Source: Chthoniobacterales bacterium (GTDB lineage: Bacteria > Verrucomicrobiota > Verrucomicrobiia > Chthoniobacterales > JACTMZ01). From it: a DNA stretch of 64,000 bases. The notes beneath the pieces were generated by a model. That model was given only the letters and a program-made list of their open reading frames with translations. It searched no databases and had not been told where the DNA came from. The translations under genes and the position numbers were made by a program. The stretch spans positions 20,527 through 84,526 of the forward strand of contig JAGYIO010000008.1 of the NCBI GenBank assembly GCA_018402585.1, written 5' to 3'. How positions within the stretch are numbered: the stretch's first letter is position 1; each line of letters begins with the position of its first letter. Shown in pieces: positions 54,749 to 62,132 of the stretch.

Positions 54749-55768
54749 ATGAAATTCTCCGTCGTCATCCCCTGCCACAACGAAGAAGACTCCATCGGCC
54801 TCTTACTCGACACCCTCGCGCCACTACTCATCGCGCAATTCGGGGAAGACTGGGAAGTTATTCTCGTCGATGACGGCAGCCGCGATGCCACCCGAGATCT
54901 TATCCAGGCAGCCAGCGACCTCGACTCCCGCATCAAAGGCGTTTTCCTGAGTAGAGCCTTCGGTCACCAGCCCGCCATATTTGCCGGCCTCGGCTATGCC
55001 ACCGGCGCCCACGTCGGAGTGATCGATGTCGACCTGCAGGATCCTCCCTCCGTCTTGCTCCAGTGCCTCGAGAAAGCCACCGCCGAGAAATTGGACGTCG
55101 TTTATGCCGTCCGCAAAAATCGCCAATCCAGCCACAGCTTGAAGCTCTGCTATTGGTTCTTTTACCGCCTCATGGGCCTCCTCTCGTCCCACTCTTGGCC
55201 GCTCGATGCCGGCGACTTCTCCGTCATGTCCCACCGCGCCGTCTCGCTTCTCCTCGCGCTGCCCGAGCGCGTCCGTGTTCTGCGCGGCTTGCGGTCCTGG
55301 ATTGGTCTCCGCCACGGATACGTCGAATACGATCGCCCCGAACGCGCCCGCGGCGAATCAAAATACGGCTTTTTGAAACTCCTGGCCCTCGCCTTGAATT
55401 CCCTCTTCAGCTTCAGCCACATCCCCTTGCGCCTGGCCAGCTTGATCGGACTGCTCATGACCGGCCTTTCGCTCCTCGCCGCCCTCCTCCTCCTCGCCAA
55501 CCGCCTCATCCCCCAGTTTACCTTCTTCGGCTACTACATCGGAGCCAACCCCGGAACGGCCACCATCGCCCTGCTCCTCCTCTTCCTCGGCAGCCTGCTC
55601 TTTCTCTGTCTCGGCATCATCGGCGAGTATCTGCGCATCTTAGTCGACGAAACCAAACGCCGCCCCGTCGCCATTGTCGAGGCCCGGGCCGGCTTGCCCA
55701 CCCGCGCCGCACCCCACGACCTCATCCTCGAAGCCGTCCCCCCCGGCGCAGGTTCAGGACATAGGTAA
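54749..55768 (+). CDS. GT2-family glycosyltransferase (DPM1/GtrB-like), 3' end replaced by IS
   Basis: A 339-residue protein: GT2 domain with MKFSVVIPCHNEEDSIGLLL, VILVDDGSRDATRDLI, VGVIDVDLQDPP (DxD) and DAGDFSVMSHRAV, then two C-terminal TM helices (LRLASLIGLLMTGLSLLAAL; TIALLLLFLGSLLFLCLGII). It would attach a sugar to a polyprenyl phosphate. The last codons, Gly-Ser-Gly-His-Arg-stop, are encoded by the left terminal repeat of the IS481 element (from 55751), so the native C terminus is lost; the TM part is intact, and activity may persist. Confidence 0.85.
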   Translation: MKFSVVIPCHNEEDSIGLLLDTLAPLLIAQFGEDWEVILVDDGSRDATRDLIQAASDLDSRIKGVFLSRAFGHQPAIFAGLGYATGAHVGVIDVDLQDPPSVLLQCLEKATAEKLDVVYAVRKNRQSSHSLKLCYWFFYRLMGLLSSHSWPLDAGDFSVMSHRAVSLLLALPERVRVLRGLRSWIGLRHGYVEYDRPERARGESKYGFLKLLALALNSLFSFSHIPLRLASLIGLLMTGLSLLAALLLLANRLIPQFTFFGYYIGANPGTATIALLLLFLGSLLFLCLGIIGEYLRILVDETKRRPVAIVEARAGLPTRAAPHDLILEAVPPGAGSGHR

Positions 55769-55775
55769 CACTTAG

Positions 55776-55992
55776 CCGTAACCATGCAAAACATTCTGCC
55801 GTTTCTGGCACGGCAACAGAGTCGCGTCTGGGCGAGAGTTGACTAACTATTTGGTGAGCGAGGTGGCACGTCGCTAAGGGGGCACGGGCGTCCCGCCCGT
55901 CACGACCCGACAACACGGCCGGGACGGCCGTGCCCCCTGGACAAACCGAACCAAGCCGCGCTTTTATTGCGTCTTCAATTGCATGGTTACGG
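55776..55992 (+). mobile_element. CTTAG element copy 2, inside the IS481 element
   Basis: 217 bp, near-identical to copy 1 (for example one change in ATTCTGCCGTTT), with perfect 14-bp terminal repeats and CTTAG on both sides (55771-55775 and 55993-55997). The flanks are IS481 left end (GGTAACA) and the transposase leader (GGCGCTCTGG). Its position shows that it moved after the IS arrived. Confidence 0.88.
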
Positions 55993-56022
55993 CTTAGGGC
56001 GCTCTGGCAGAGTGAGCGGTCT

Positions 56023-57378
56023 ATGCCGTGGCAAGAGATTAAACCTACGGAAAAGAGACCGGAATTTGCGTTCCGAGCGCAGCGTTGCGAGAACTTCCGA
56101 GCCCTGTGCCGGGAGTATGGGATCAGCCCGCGGGTGAGCTACAAATGGCCGAAGCGACTGCTGGAGGAAGGGAGGTGGCAGTAAGCCGCGAAGAGCCGGC
56201 GGCCGCAGAAGAGCCCCCAGCAACTCGGGGAAGTTGAGGTCTGCCGATTGGTGCAACTGCGCCAACGGCCTCCGTCCTGGAGTGCGCGCAAGCTGCAAGA
56301 CATCTACCAGCGGGCCTACGGGAAGGGGCCAAGCGAGAGCACCATCAAGCGGATCTTGGAGCGCTGTGGGTTGGTCAAAAAGCGGCGCAAGCGCCGGGCC
56401 AGCCTCGGTGGACAACTCGGTGGTCAGCAGGTGGCCGCGGCCTGCCACGACATCTGGACGGTGGACTTCAAGGGCTGGTGGCACGATGCCGAAGGTCGCT
56501 GCGAGCCGTTGACGGTGCGAGACGAATGCAGCCGCTACGTGCTCGAAGCCAGAGCCCTGGCCGACGCCAAGACCGAAAGCGTTCAAGCCAGCTTCAAGCG
56601 GCTCTTTGAGTTGCACGGATTGCCTCTGGCCATCGGCAGCGACAACGGGTCGCCCTTCGCCAACAGCGCCAGTCCCTTGGGGCTTTCCCGGCTCTCGGCT
56701 TGGTGGGTCTCCCTGGGCATCAACCTGCTGCGCAGTCGTCCGGGCCGACCCGGCGACAACAGCCATCACGAGCGCCTGCATCGCGACCTCTGCGCCGAAG
56801 TCCAGGGCCTCGATTACACCCAGAGGCAAGCCGCCCTCGACCATTGGCCTAAAGAGTTCAATGCAGAGCGGCCCCACGAGGCGTTGGGCATGAAGCGGCC
56901 AGCCGAAGTCTACACCACCAGCGTGCGCCGCTGGGAGGGCAGACCCGCGCAAATCGACTACGAAGGGCTCATGACCCGACGCGTACAGAAACGTGGCACC
57001 ATTCGCTTCGAGGACCAGATTTACTTCATCTCCACCGCCCTGGCCGGCTGGGACGTGGGCCTCAAACTGCGGGCCGACGAAACCTGCGAAGTCTACTTTG
57101 CCAAGCTCTTGGTCGGCCATTTGGAGCTGGCCACCGCCAGCTTCCTGCCCGTTGTCCGCGGCCCAAGCCAACCAACGCCATGCCGCCTGACCCCCTCGGC
57201 GCCCGCCGCGCCCTGCGCTCCGGGGACTCGGCCTGCTCGGCTCCGCCTCGCAAGCCAGCGTCCCCTCCGCTTCGGGCGCGGCGGCTGCATTCCTCCACCT
57301 CTCTGCCTGCCATTGAGCAACCACAACCAACACATCAACACCACCAACAAATCACGGCAGGTGTTACCCATGTCTTGA
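56023..57378 (+). pseudogene. IS481-family transposase with an in-frame stop
   Basis: The frame starts MPWQEIKPTEKRPEF, reads a helix-turn-helix (ALCREYGISPRVSYKWPKRL), then meets TAA at 56182-56184 after GRWQ. The same frame continues with AAKSRRPQKSPQQLG and the catalytic core: DIWTVDFKGWW (D), AIGSDNGSPFA (D) and HHERLHRDLC (E), ending at 57378 inside the right end. Since both parts are in one frame, a single nonsense mutation is the simplest explanation; readthrough is the alternative. The core alone (ORF from 56248) lacks the DNA-binding domain. Confidence 0.85.
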
Positions 57379-57527
57379 ACCTAAAGTGTTACCTATGTCC
57401 TGACCGCGCCCTCCGGCCGCCTCATTCATCATTCTTCATTCTGCATTCATCATTCATTATTTCCCCAGCCCCCTCCGGCCGCTCCGCCCTCCTCTTCGTC
57501 TTTTAATTCCCCAAACCCCCTTGACTT

Positions 57528-57557
57528 AGCCATATTTATAGCCATCTTAAAAGCCAT
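57528..57557 (+). promoter_or_regulatory. Three AGCCAT direct repeats at 12-bp spacing in front of the antitoxin gene
   Basis: AGCCAT occurs at 57528, 57540 and 57552, exactly 12 bp apart, the last overlapping the ATG of the Phd-like gene. A TTGACT hexamer lies at 57521. Phd/YefM antitoxins repress their own operon by binding repeated sites, so this may be the operator; unproven. Confidence 0.45.
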
Positions 57558-57807
57558 GATCCACACGGTCAACATTGCGGTCTTGAAGAACGGCCTGAGC
57601 GAGTTCCTTGGCAAGGTGCAGTCTGGGGATTCCATCTTGGTTTGCTCGCGCAACAAACCGGTCGCGAAAATCACTCCGCTCGCCTCGCACCCGAACCGCT
57701 CGACAAAGGGATTTGATCCCGCCGTCAAAATCTTTGCCGACCTTGAAGGCCCCGCGATTCCGCCGGCGGACTGGGGCATCTTGGCCGGGGCTGATGGCGC
57801 CCGATGA
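57556..57807 (+). CDS. Phd/YefM-family antitoxin
   Basis: An 83-residue protein with the Phd N-terminal fold: VNIAVLKNGLSEFLGKVQSG, then DSILVCSRNKPVAKITPL, the conserved RNKPVAKI strand. The C-terminal ~35 residues (PADWGILAGADGAR) would wrap the toxin. It overlaps the PIN toxin gene as ATGA, the standard antitoxin-toxin arrangement, and probably binds the upstream repeats. Confidence 0.88.
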   Translation: MIHTVNIAVLKNGLSEFLGKVQSGDSILVCSRNKPVAKITPLASHPNRSTKGFDPAVKIFADLEGPAIPPADWGILAGADGAR

Positions 57808-58193
57808 TCCTGCTCGATACTTGCGCGCTGCTCTATCTCGCTGCGGCGCCCGAACGACTCAGCTCCGAGGCCTTGGAACTGGTTGCTTCACCCGATCAAC
57901 TCGTCCACTGCAGTCCCATCGTCGCAGCCGAACTCGCCTGCTTGCAGGAACGGCAAAGAATTCATCTTCCGCAGCACTGGAAAAAATGGTTTCGCACCCA
58001 AGCCGACCGGAACGGATGGAACATCATTCCCATCTCCCTCGAAATCATCGAGGAAGCTTACTCCTTGCCCGATCCCGTCCATCGTGATCCCGCAGACCGC
58101 CTCATCATCGCCACAGCGCGCCTCGAAAATCTGACCATCATCACGACCGACCGCCTCATCCTCGACTACCCTCACGTAAAGTCTCTTGGCTGA
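57804..58193 (+). CDS. VapC-type PIN-domain ribonuclease toxin
   Basis: A 129-residue PIN domain. The acidic residues expected for Mg-dependent RNase activity are visible: Asp in MILLDTCALLYL, Glu in AAELACL, Asp in HRDPADRLIIATARLENL and Asp in IITTDRLILDYP. VapC toxins cleave tRNA or rRNA when the antitoxin is lost. It overlaps its Phd-type antitoxin. All catalytic positions appear intact. Confidence 0.88.
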   Translation: MILLDTCALLYLAAAPERLSSEALELVASPDQLVHCSPIVAAELACLQERQRIHLPQHWKKWFRTQADRNGWNIIPISLEIIEEAYSLPDPVHRDPADRLIIATARLENLTIITTDRLILDYPHVKSLG

Positions 58194-58203
58194 CTCCAAT
58201 TTC

Positions 58204-58568
58204 AATCAGCCACCGATAAAAGAAGATAAACAGCTAGGATAAAATTCAGAAAACTCTTTGCTGCTGCAGCAAAAACATCTTCCCCCATCTTCTTCAATTT
58301 GCCTATGGGCCATCTACGGCCTCCGGCCTTCGGTTGTGGCCTGCCTTTACCCCCCGCCCCCTCCTCCCTCCGCTCCCCCTCATCCAAAATCCAACATTCA
58401 ACATTTCCCCTCCCCCCCTCCCCGGTAATTTAGTCGCCGTGGCGACCGGCCTCCGGCCGTCCCGTCCGCTTCCCTCCGTCATTCACAATTCATCATTAAA
58501 CATCACAGCCTCCGGCCGCCCCGCCCTCCGAGCCGTAAACAAATTAACTTGCCCGCCAACTCGTCGCG
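58204..58568. repeat. Gap after VapC: GATAAAA repeat, hairpin module and palindrome
   Basis: No gene. It contains the ~40-bp repeat AGCCACCGATAAAAGAAGAT... (58206), also found at 62059 upstream of the GxxExxY gene; a hairpin module with TTTGCTG ctg CAGCAAA (58257-58273) followed by AACATCTTCCCCCATCTTCT; a heptamer tract (58383-58406); and a palindrome copy TAGTCGCCGTGGCGACC (58431-58447). Confidence 0.7.
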
Positions 58569-59219
58569 ATGAATGGTGACCGACATGACGACCGACCGCG
58601 AAACCTTGTTGGAATTGATCCGCAAGCAGCCGCCCATGAGCTCCGAGCAATTCTGGCAGCAGGTGGAAAAGGCGAGGGAATTGTCGCCCAACTTGGAGCC
58701 CTCAACTCTTGGGCAGATAAAACCGGTCGAAGAATCCCTGCAGACTACGACCTGAGTCAGGCCAGGCTCGGCGGCTGGGAACACTACGTCTGGAAGGACA
58801 GCTCCGAGAGCATTGTCCGAAAATTCACTTACGGGGGGTCATTTGGTCGAACCGTTCGAAGCATAGGGCAAGGACTCGTTCCCGCCACGCCGCTCGAATA
58901 TTTGGTTCGCTGGGCAAATCACAATGCCCTCTTTCCGCCCATCACCCGCATCAATGGTTTACTTGAGGCAAATCGTGACGGATTGGCGATCCTCATCGAA
59001 CAGGAAGCTTTGCTCGGCGACCTTCCATCCATGTCCGACGTCGAAGAATTTCTGCGCAGCGCCTGCTACACGCCGCTGGCCTCCCATCCTTACGCATGGG
59101 AAAACAGAGAAGCCGGCTTTGCACTTTTTGACGCACGCCCCGCAAATTTTGTCAAAGTTGCCGGCGTGCCGATACCATTCGATCTGATCGTTGTCCCTCT
59201 CGAGAACCTCCGCAGGTAG
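58569..59219 (+). CDS. Polyvalent-protein-kinase-like protein
   Basis: A 216-residue reading frame. From about residue 45 it resembles the small kinase-like domain found in polyvalent proteins: ARLGGWEHYVWKDSSESIVR (nucleotide-binding Lys region), TPLEYLVRWANHNALFPPIT, LAILIEQEALLG, and FALFDARPANFVKVAGVPIP with the kinase-like DxxxxN. Such domains occur on mobile elements and next to toxins; the activity is untested. The first ~45 residues are doubtful because another frame (58585-58755) looks more protein-like there. Stands alone among repeats. Confidence 0.6.
   Translation: MNGDRHDDRPRNLVGIDPQAAAHELRAILAAGGKGEGIVAQLGALNSWADKTGRRIPADYDLSQARLGGWEHYVWKDSSESIVRKFTYGGSFGRTVRSIGQGLVPATPLEYLVRWANHNALFPPITRINGLLEANRDGLAILIEQEALLGDLPSMSDVEEFLRSACYTPLASHPYAWENREAGFALFDARPANFVKVAGVPIPFDLIVVPLENLRR
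58585..58755 (+). CDS. 56-residue ORF overlapping the 5' part of the kinase-like gene
   Basis: MTTDRETLLELIRKQPPMSS, then EQFWQQVEKARELSPNLEPS and a stop at 58755, in a different frame from the kinase-like gene. Composition (charged, amphipathic, Gln/Glu-rich) looks more natural than the competing frame over the same bases. It may be the true N terminus of the kinase-like protein split by a frameshift, or a separate small gene with overlapping coding. Confidence 0.4.
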   Translation: MTTDRETLLELIRKQPPMSSEQFWQQVEKARELSPNLEPSTLGQIKPVEESLQTTT

Positions 59220-59682
59220 AACCATCTCGCCGCTCAGTCACAATTCATCATCCAAAATTCAAAATTAAACATTAAACATCGTCCGTCCCAGACCCCCTCC
59301 GCTCCGCTCCCCCATCCAAAATTCAACATCCAACATTTCCACTCCTCCCCTCCCCCCCTCCCCGGTAGTTTAGTCGCCGTGGCGCCCCCCCCTCGCTCCC
59401 CTTCGTTCTGCAGTTTAGTCGCCGCGGCGACACTCGCTCGCTCCTGCTCATCTCGCCTGCGGTGGCCTGCGGCCATCTGCCCCGAGCGACCTCGCGCTCC
59501 GTTAACTTCGTTATCTTCTGTTAAAGAACCTCCGGCCTCCCCCTCCGCCCTTCGTTAACTTCGTTACCTTTTGTTAAAAAACCTCTGGCGCCCATCCGGT
59601 GCTGGGGACCTTCTGTAGAAAATCCCGCCCCTATTTTTCAAAATAAATTGAATATCTGCCATATTACGGCAATATTGGCCGT
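59220..59682. repeat. 463-bp repeat region upstream of the GbsR-like gene
   Basis: No gene. It holds a heptamer tract (ATCCAAA, ATTCAAA, ATTAAAC, ATTAAAC; about 59249-59279); a second one at 59312-59340; two palindrome-family copies (59371 and 59414); and two nonamer-type repeats (59501-59530 and 59548-59583). A/T-rich sequence from 59630 leads into the next gene and is likely its promoter. Confidence 0.7.
59658..59679 (+). promoter_or_regulatory. Near-palindromic operator-like site just upstream of the GbsR-like start
   Basis: GCCATATT acggc AATATTGGC is an inverted repeat with one unmatched base, ending 3 nt before the ATG at 59683 in an A/T-rich stretch. MarR/GbsR proteins are dimers that bind such palindromes, often in their own promoter, so autoregulation is plausible. 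Confidence 0.5.
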
Positions 59683-60240
59683 ATGCGTTCCTCCCCACCT
59701 TCCAACCTTCCCACCTTGCTACCTTCCCACCCTTTACCGCAGCCTCCGGCTGCTTCCCCTGCCCCCGCCGAGCAATTTAGCGACGGCCTGGCTGAGGTCT
59801 TCTCCGACCTGGCCGACCTCTTCGGCAACCCCCGCTCCGTCGGCGCCATCTACGGACTCCTCTTCGCCTCGGCAGAACCCCTCACCATGGATGCCATCGC
59901 CACCCGCCTCGGCCTCAGCATGGGCTCGGTCAGCCAAGGCCTGCGCACCCTCGAAGACTTCGGTGCCATCGAACGCCACGGGCAAAACGGCGATCGCACC
60001 GCCCGCACCTACCGGGCCAAACACATGCTCAAGCCCCTCATCGCCGGCTTTGTCGGCCAACGCCTCGTGCCCCGCTTGGAGGCCACCAACCAGCGCCTCA
60101 TGGGCCTCGAAGCCCTGCTCGAGCAAATGCCCCAGGACCAAGCCCGAGAAGCCGCTTGGCGCTTGGAACGCGTTGTCCAATGGCACGACAAAGCCCGCAC
60201 CTTCCTTCCCCTCGCCCGCAAAATCCTCGGCGCCGGCTAA
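59683..60240 (+). CDS. GbsR/MarR-type transcriptional regulator
   Basis: A 185-residue protein. From about residue 30: FSDGLAEVFSDLADLFGNPR and SVGAIYGLLFASAEPLTMDA, then a winged HTH (IATRLGLSMGSVSQGLRTLE, DFGAIERHGQNGDRTARTYR), followed by a helical dimerisation region. This matches GbsR-type MarR relatives that control osmolyte uptake or similar genes. The first ~28 residues (SSPPSNLPTLLPSHPLPQ) are a translation of the 8-bp repeat ACCTTCCC, so the repeat has been recruited into, or mis-annotated as, coding sequence; no later in-frame ATG precedes the domain. Confidence 0.82.
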   Translation: MRSSPPSNLPTLLPSHPLPQPPAASPAPAEQFSDGLAEVFSDLADLFGNPRSVGAIYGLLFASAEPLTMDAIATRLGLSMGSVSQGLRTLEDFGAIERHGQNGDRTARTYRAKHMLKPLIAGFVGQRLVPRLEATNQRLMGLEALLEQMPQDQAREAAWRLERVVQWHDKARTFLPLARKILGAG

Positions 60241-60456
60241 AAAACTTTCCCATCTGTTTCCAATGACCGCCAAGCAACTGAACCCCAGTTTGCGAGATGG
60301 CCCTTAGGCAACACTGAACCCAACTGAACACTGTAAACTCCTTCCTTCCAGGAAGGTCCGCCCGGTCCCACGCCATCTGGCGCCACGACCAAGGGCGGCA
60401 GCTTGCCAAAATCTAATTTTCTCCCCCCCGGTAGTTTAGTCGCCGCCCCCCTCCCC
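60241..60456. other. Short gap after the GbsR-like gene
   Basis: No gene. A 6-bp stem CCTTCC ttcca GGAAGG lies near 60340-60356, and a truncated palindrome-family copy (TAGTTTAGTCGCCGCC) at 60432. A heptamer-like ACTGAAC/ACTGTAA tract occurs at 60315-60335. Confidence 0.5.
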
Positions 60457-60461
60457 CTTAG

Positions 60462-60679
60462 CCGTAACCATGCAAAACATTCTGCCATTTCTGGCACGGC
60501 AACAGAGTCGCGTCTGGGCGAAGAGTTGACTAACTATTTGGTGAGCGAGGTGGCACGTCGCCAAGGGGGCACGGGCGTCCCGCCCGTCACGACCCGACAA
60601 CACGGCCGGGACGGCCGTGCCCCCTGGACAAACCGAACCAAGCCGCGCTTTTATTGCGTCTTCAATTGCATGGTTACGG
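60462..60679 (+). mobile_element. CTTAG element copy 3 (218 bp)
   Basis: Near-identical to copies 1 and 2, with one inserted base (GGGCGAAGAGTTG). Perfect 14-bp terminal repeats and CTTAG on both sides (60457-60461 and 60680-60684). Its right flank GCGGCTGCGGTCCGCAGCC also occurs at 62657 directly after a single CTTAG with no element. Confidence 0.9.
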
Positions 60680-60684
60680 CTTAG

Positions 60685-60772
60685 GCGGCTGCGGTCCGCA
60701 GCCGGCAAAACATCTTCTTCAATCATCCCCCATCCGTGGCCTGCCTTTCCCTCCGCGCCCTCCGCGTGAGCC
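60685..60772 (+). repeat. Hairpin-plus-tract repeat module
   Basis: GGCTGCGG t CCGCAGCC is a perfect 8-bp palindromic arm pair, followed by a conserved tract reading AAAACATCTTCTTC, CCCCCATCCGTGGCCTGCC and CCTCCGCGCCCTCCGCGTGA. Relatives at 58257, 61701, 62541 and 62656 keep the tract but change the hairpin sequence. Confidence 0.75.
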
Positions 60773-60803
60773 GTAAGACAGGCGCTAGCCAAAACTACCA
60801 AGA

Positions 60804-61129
60804 ATGAACCTTGCCGCATTTAGAGGCCTGCAGCTTCCGAACGGCTTTACTTTGCTCAAGATCGAACTTGTGGCGCCCCATGAGCGACGCCATCGGGCGG
60901 CCTGCCTTGGCCCGGGCAGTGGTCGAAGGCGACACCGTTTCCATCGATCTGGTTGCCGATCAAACGTCAGACGAATTGTCCGTCTCTGTTTACCATGAAC
61001 TCCTTGAAGCATTGACCGTGGGCGTTCCGTCGCCACCGCAGGCGGTTTGCGATCTGAATGAAGCAGGATTTGAAAAAGCGGCCCAAGATGCACACCACCG
61101 ACACGGCTTGGCAAACCCGCACAACGTGC
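60804..61129 (+). pseudogene. Small gene broken by a frameshift and by a 276-bp element
   Basis: The gene starts MNLAAFRGLQLPNGFTLLKI, then loses frame at a CCCC run (60876-60879); removing one C joins it to MSDAIGRPALARAVVEGDTV, SVSVYHELLEALTVGVPSPP and FEKAAQDAHHRHGLANPHNV. The match is interrupted at 61130 by the inverted-repeat element. After the element another frame reads FLHEFGFTE-stop (61412-61441), which looks like the natural end. I recall the YHE.LEALTV...NPxN pattern in small hypothetical proteins but know no function for it. Confidence 0.65.
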
Positions 61130-61131
61130 TA

Positions 61132-61407
61132 GAACCTATCCCAGAACCTGACGGGGTGGCGTTGCGGATAATTTTCGTCTGCCGCAAGGAGCAAGCGAAG
61201 AGGTTGTATCCTCTGCGATACTGTCCCGAGCGCCGTGACGCCGCGGCCGGCGAAAGGCGCCGCAACCCCCTCGGGCAAAGTCTTGGCGAGTCGTCTGGCG
61301 GCGTTGCTTCGTCGGTCACGATGCGCAGAGGCATCGCTCCCTCCTCGCGCCTGGCCAACCGACCCGCCAAGACCCTGCGCCACCTCGTGAGGTTGTGGGA
61401 TAGGTTC
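61132..61407 (+). mobile_element. 276-bp inverted-repeat element flanked by TA
   Basis: The ends GAACCTATCCCAGAACCTGA... and the reverse complement of the right end match at 27 of 30 positions. TA lies on both sides (61130-61131 and 61408-61409), the target pattern of IS630/mariner-type elements. The interior has further nested inverted segments (CCTCTGCG with CGCAGAGG; TCTTGGCG with CGCCAAGA) and no transposase. A non-autonomous (MITE-like) element is the best reading. Confidence 0.75.
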
Positions 61408-61418
61408 TAACTTCCTCC

Positions 61419-61631
61419 ATGAATTCGGCTTTACAGAATAAAGAATTCACACCACGCATCGAGTCTATCCAGCTTGCCGATGGGCGACGCGTCTTCCGAG
61501 TTCTCGACACGCTGACCGGTCTTTGCCTGGAGCGATTTGCCGACCCGTCCAAGCCCGTTCGACAACAGACCGATAAACTCAGTGAGGCCCTGCGAGCTCT
61601 TCGGTCAATGCCCGTGTGCACGGCAGCCTGA
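61419..61631 (+). CDS. Small hypothetical protein
   Basis: A 70-residue ORF: MNSALQNKEFTPRIESIQLA, DGRRVFRVLDTLTGLCLERF, then KPVRQQTDKLSEALRAL. The composition is natural, and the DGRRVFRVLD...TGLCLE pattern suggests a small conserved beta-strand protein, but I do not recognise it. Its ATG lies within the FLHEFGFTE remnant of the broken gene upstream, so the two may once have overlapped as a pair. If the 276-bp element were excised at TA, the two frames would fuse. Confidence 0.5.
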   Translation: MNSALQNKEFTPRIESIQLADGRRVFRVLDTLTGLCLERFADPSKPVRQQTDKLSEALRALRSMPVCTAA

Positions 61632-62132
61632 TCCTCTCCGGTCTCAGGTTTCCGGTCTCCGCTTTCCCCCCTCCCCCCTCCCACCGCGCTGGCCCCCACC
61701 TTTGCTGCGCCGTGTCACGTCGCAGCAAAAACATCCTCTTCCATCTTCCCCCATCGGTGGCCTGCCTTTACCCTCCGCGCCCTCCGCGTGAGCCCTTTCC
61801 TCCCGCTGAGCCAGAGACCAGGCCCTAGCCAAAACTGAACACTGATACACCGGGCTATAAGCCAACTCGTGGCCCCTCAGCCCCATCCTCTTCCATCATC
61901 CCCCATCCGTGGCCTGCCTTAGCCCGGTATCAGTTGATCGCCCTGGCGACCTATCTCGCAGACTCGGTGTCAGTTGATCGCCATGGCGATCTATCTCGCA
62001 GACTCGGTTGTATCCTGCCTTTTCAATCTTCAACCACAGCGAAGCCAAGAAGGAGATTAGCCACTGATAAAAGAGGATAAACGACGAGGATAAAAGCTTA
62101 GCTGGTGGACACGCCGCAAGCTCAATAGCGCC
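61632..62132. repeat. 501-bp repeat region, with a 40-bp tandem duplication
   Basis: No gene. A hairpin module (TTTGCTGCG...CGCAGCAAA, then the CATCCTCTTCCATCTTCCCC tract) at 61701-61792; a heptamer-like ACTGAACACTG near 61832; a partial module at 61884; two 40-bp tandem units (61926-61965 and 61966-62005, 3 mismatches), each with a degenerate palindrome (GTTGATCGCC...GGCGA); and the GATAAAA repeat at 62057-62096. Confidence 0.7.

Larger units (their letters stand above)
55751..57405 (+). mobile_element. IS481-family insertion sequence, carrying a nested CTTAG element
   Basis: Left end GGTTCAGGACATAGGTAACA and right end TGTTACCTATGTCCTGACC are inverted repeats (one indel), typical of IS481-type ends. 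Between them lies a DDE transposase reading frame of the IS481 type. A complete CTTAG element (55776-55992) is inserted between the left end and the transposase start, so this IS was a target for it. A second, imperfect end-like sequence (GTGTTACCCATGTCTTGAAC) precedes the right end. No clear target duplication. Confidence 0.85.

Noticed and set aside
59221-59480. Possible CRISPR array
   Set aside because: Repeats are short, degenerate, 7-9 bp, without regular unique spacers or cas genes.
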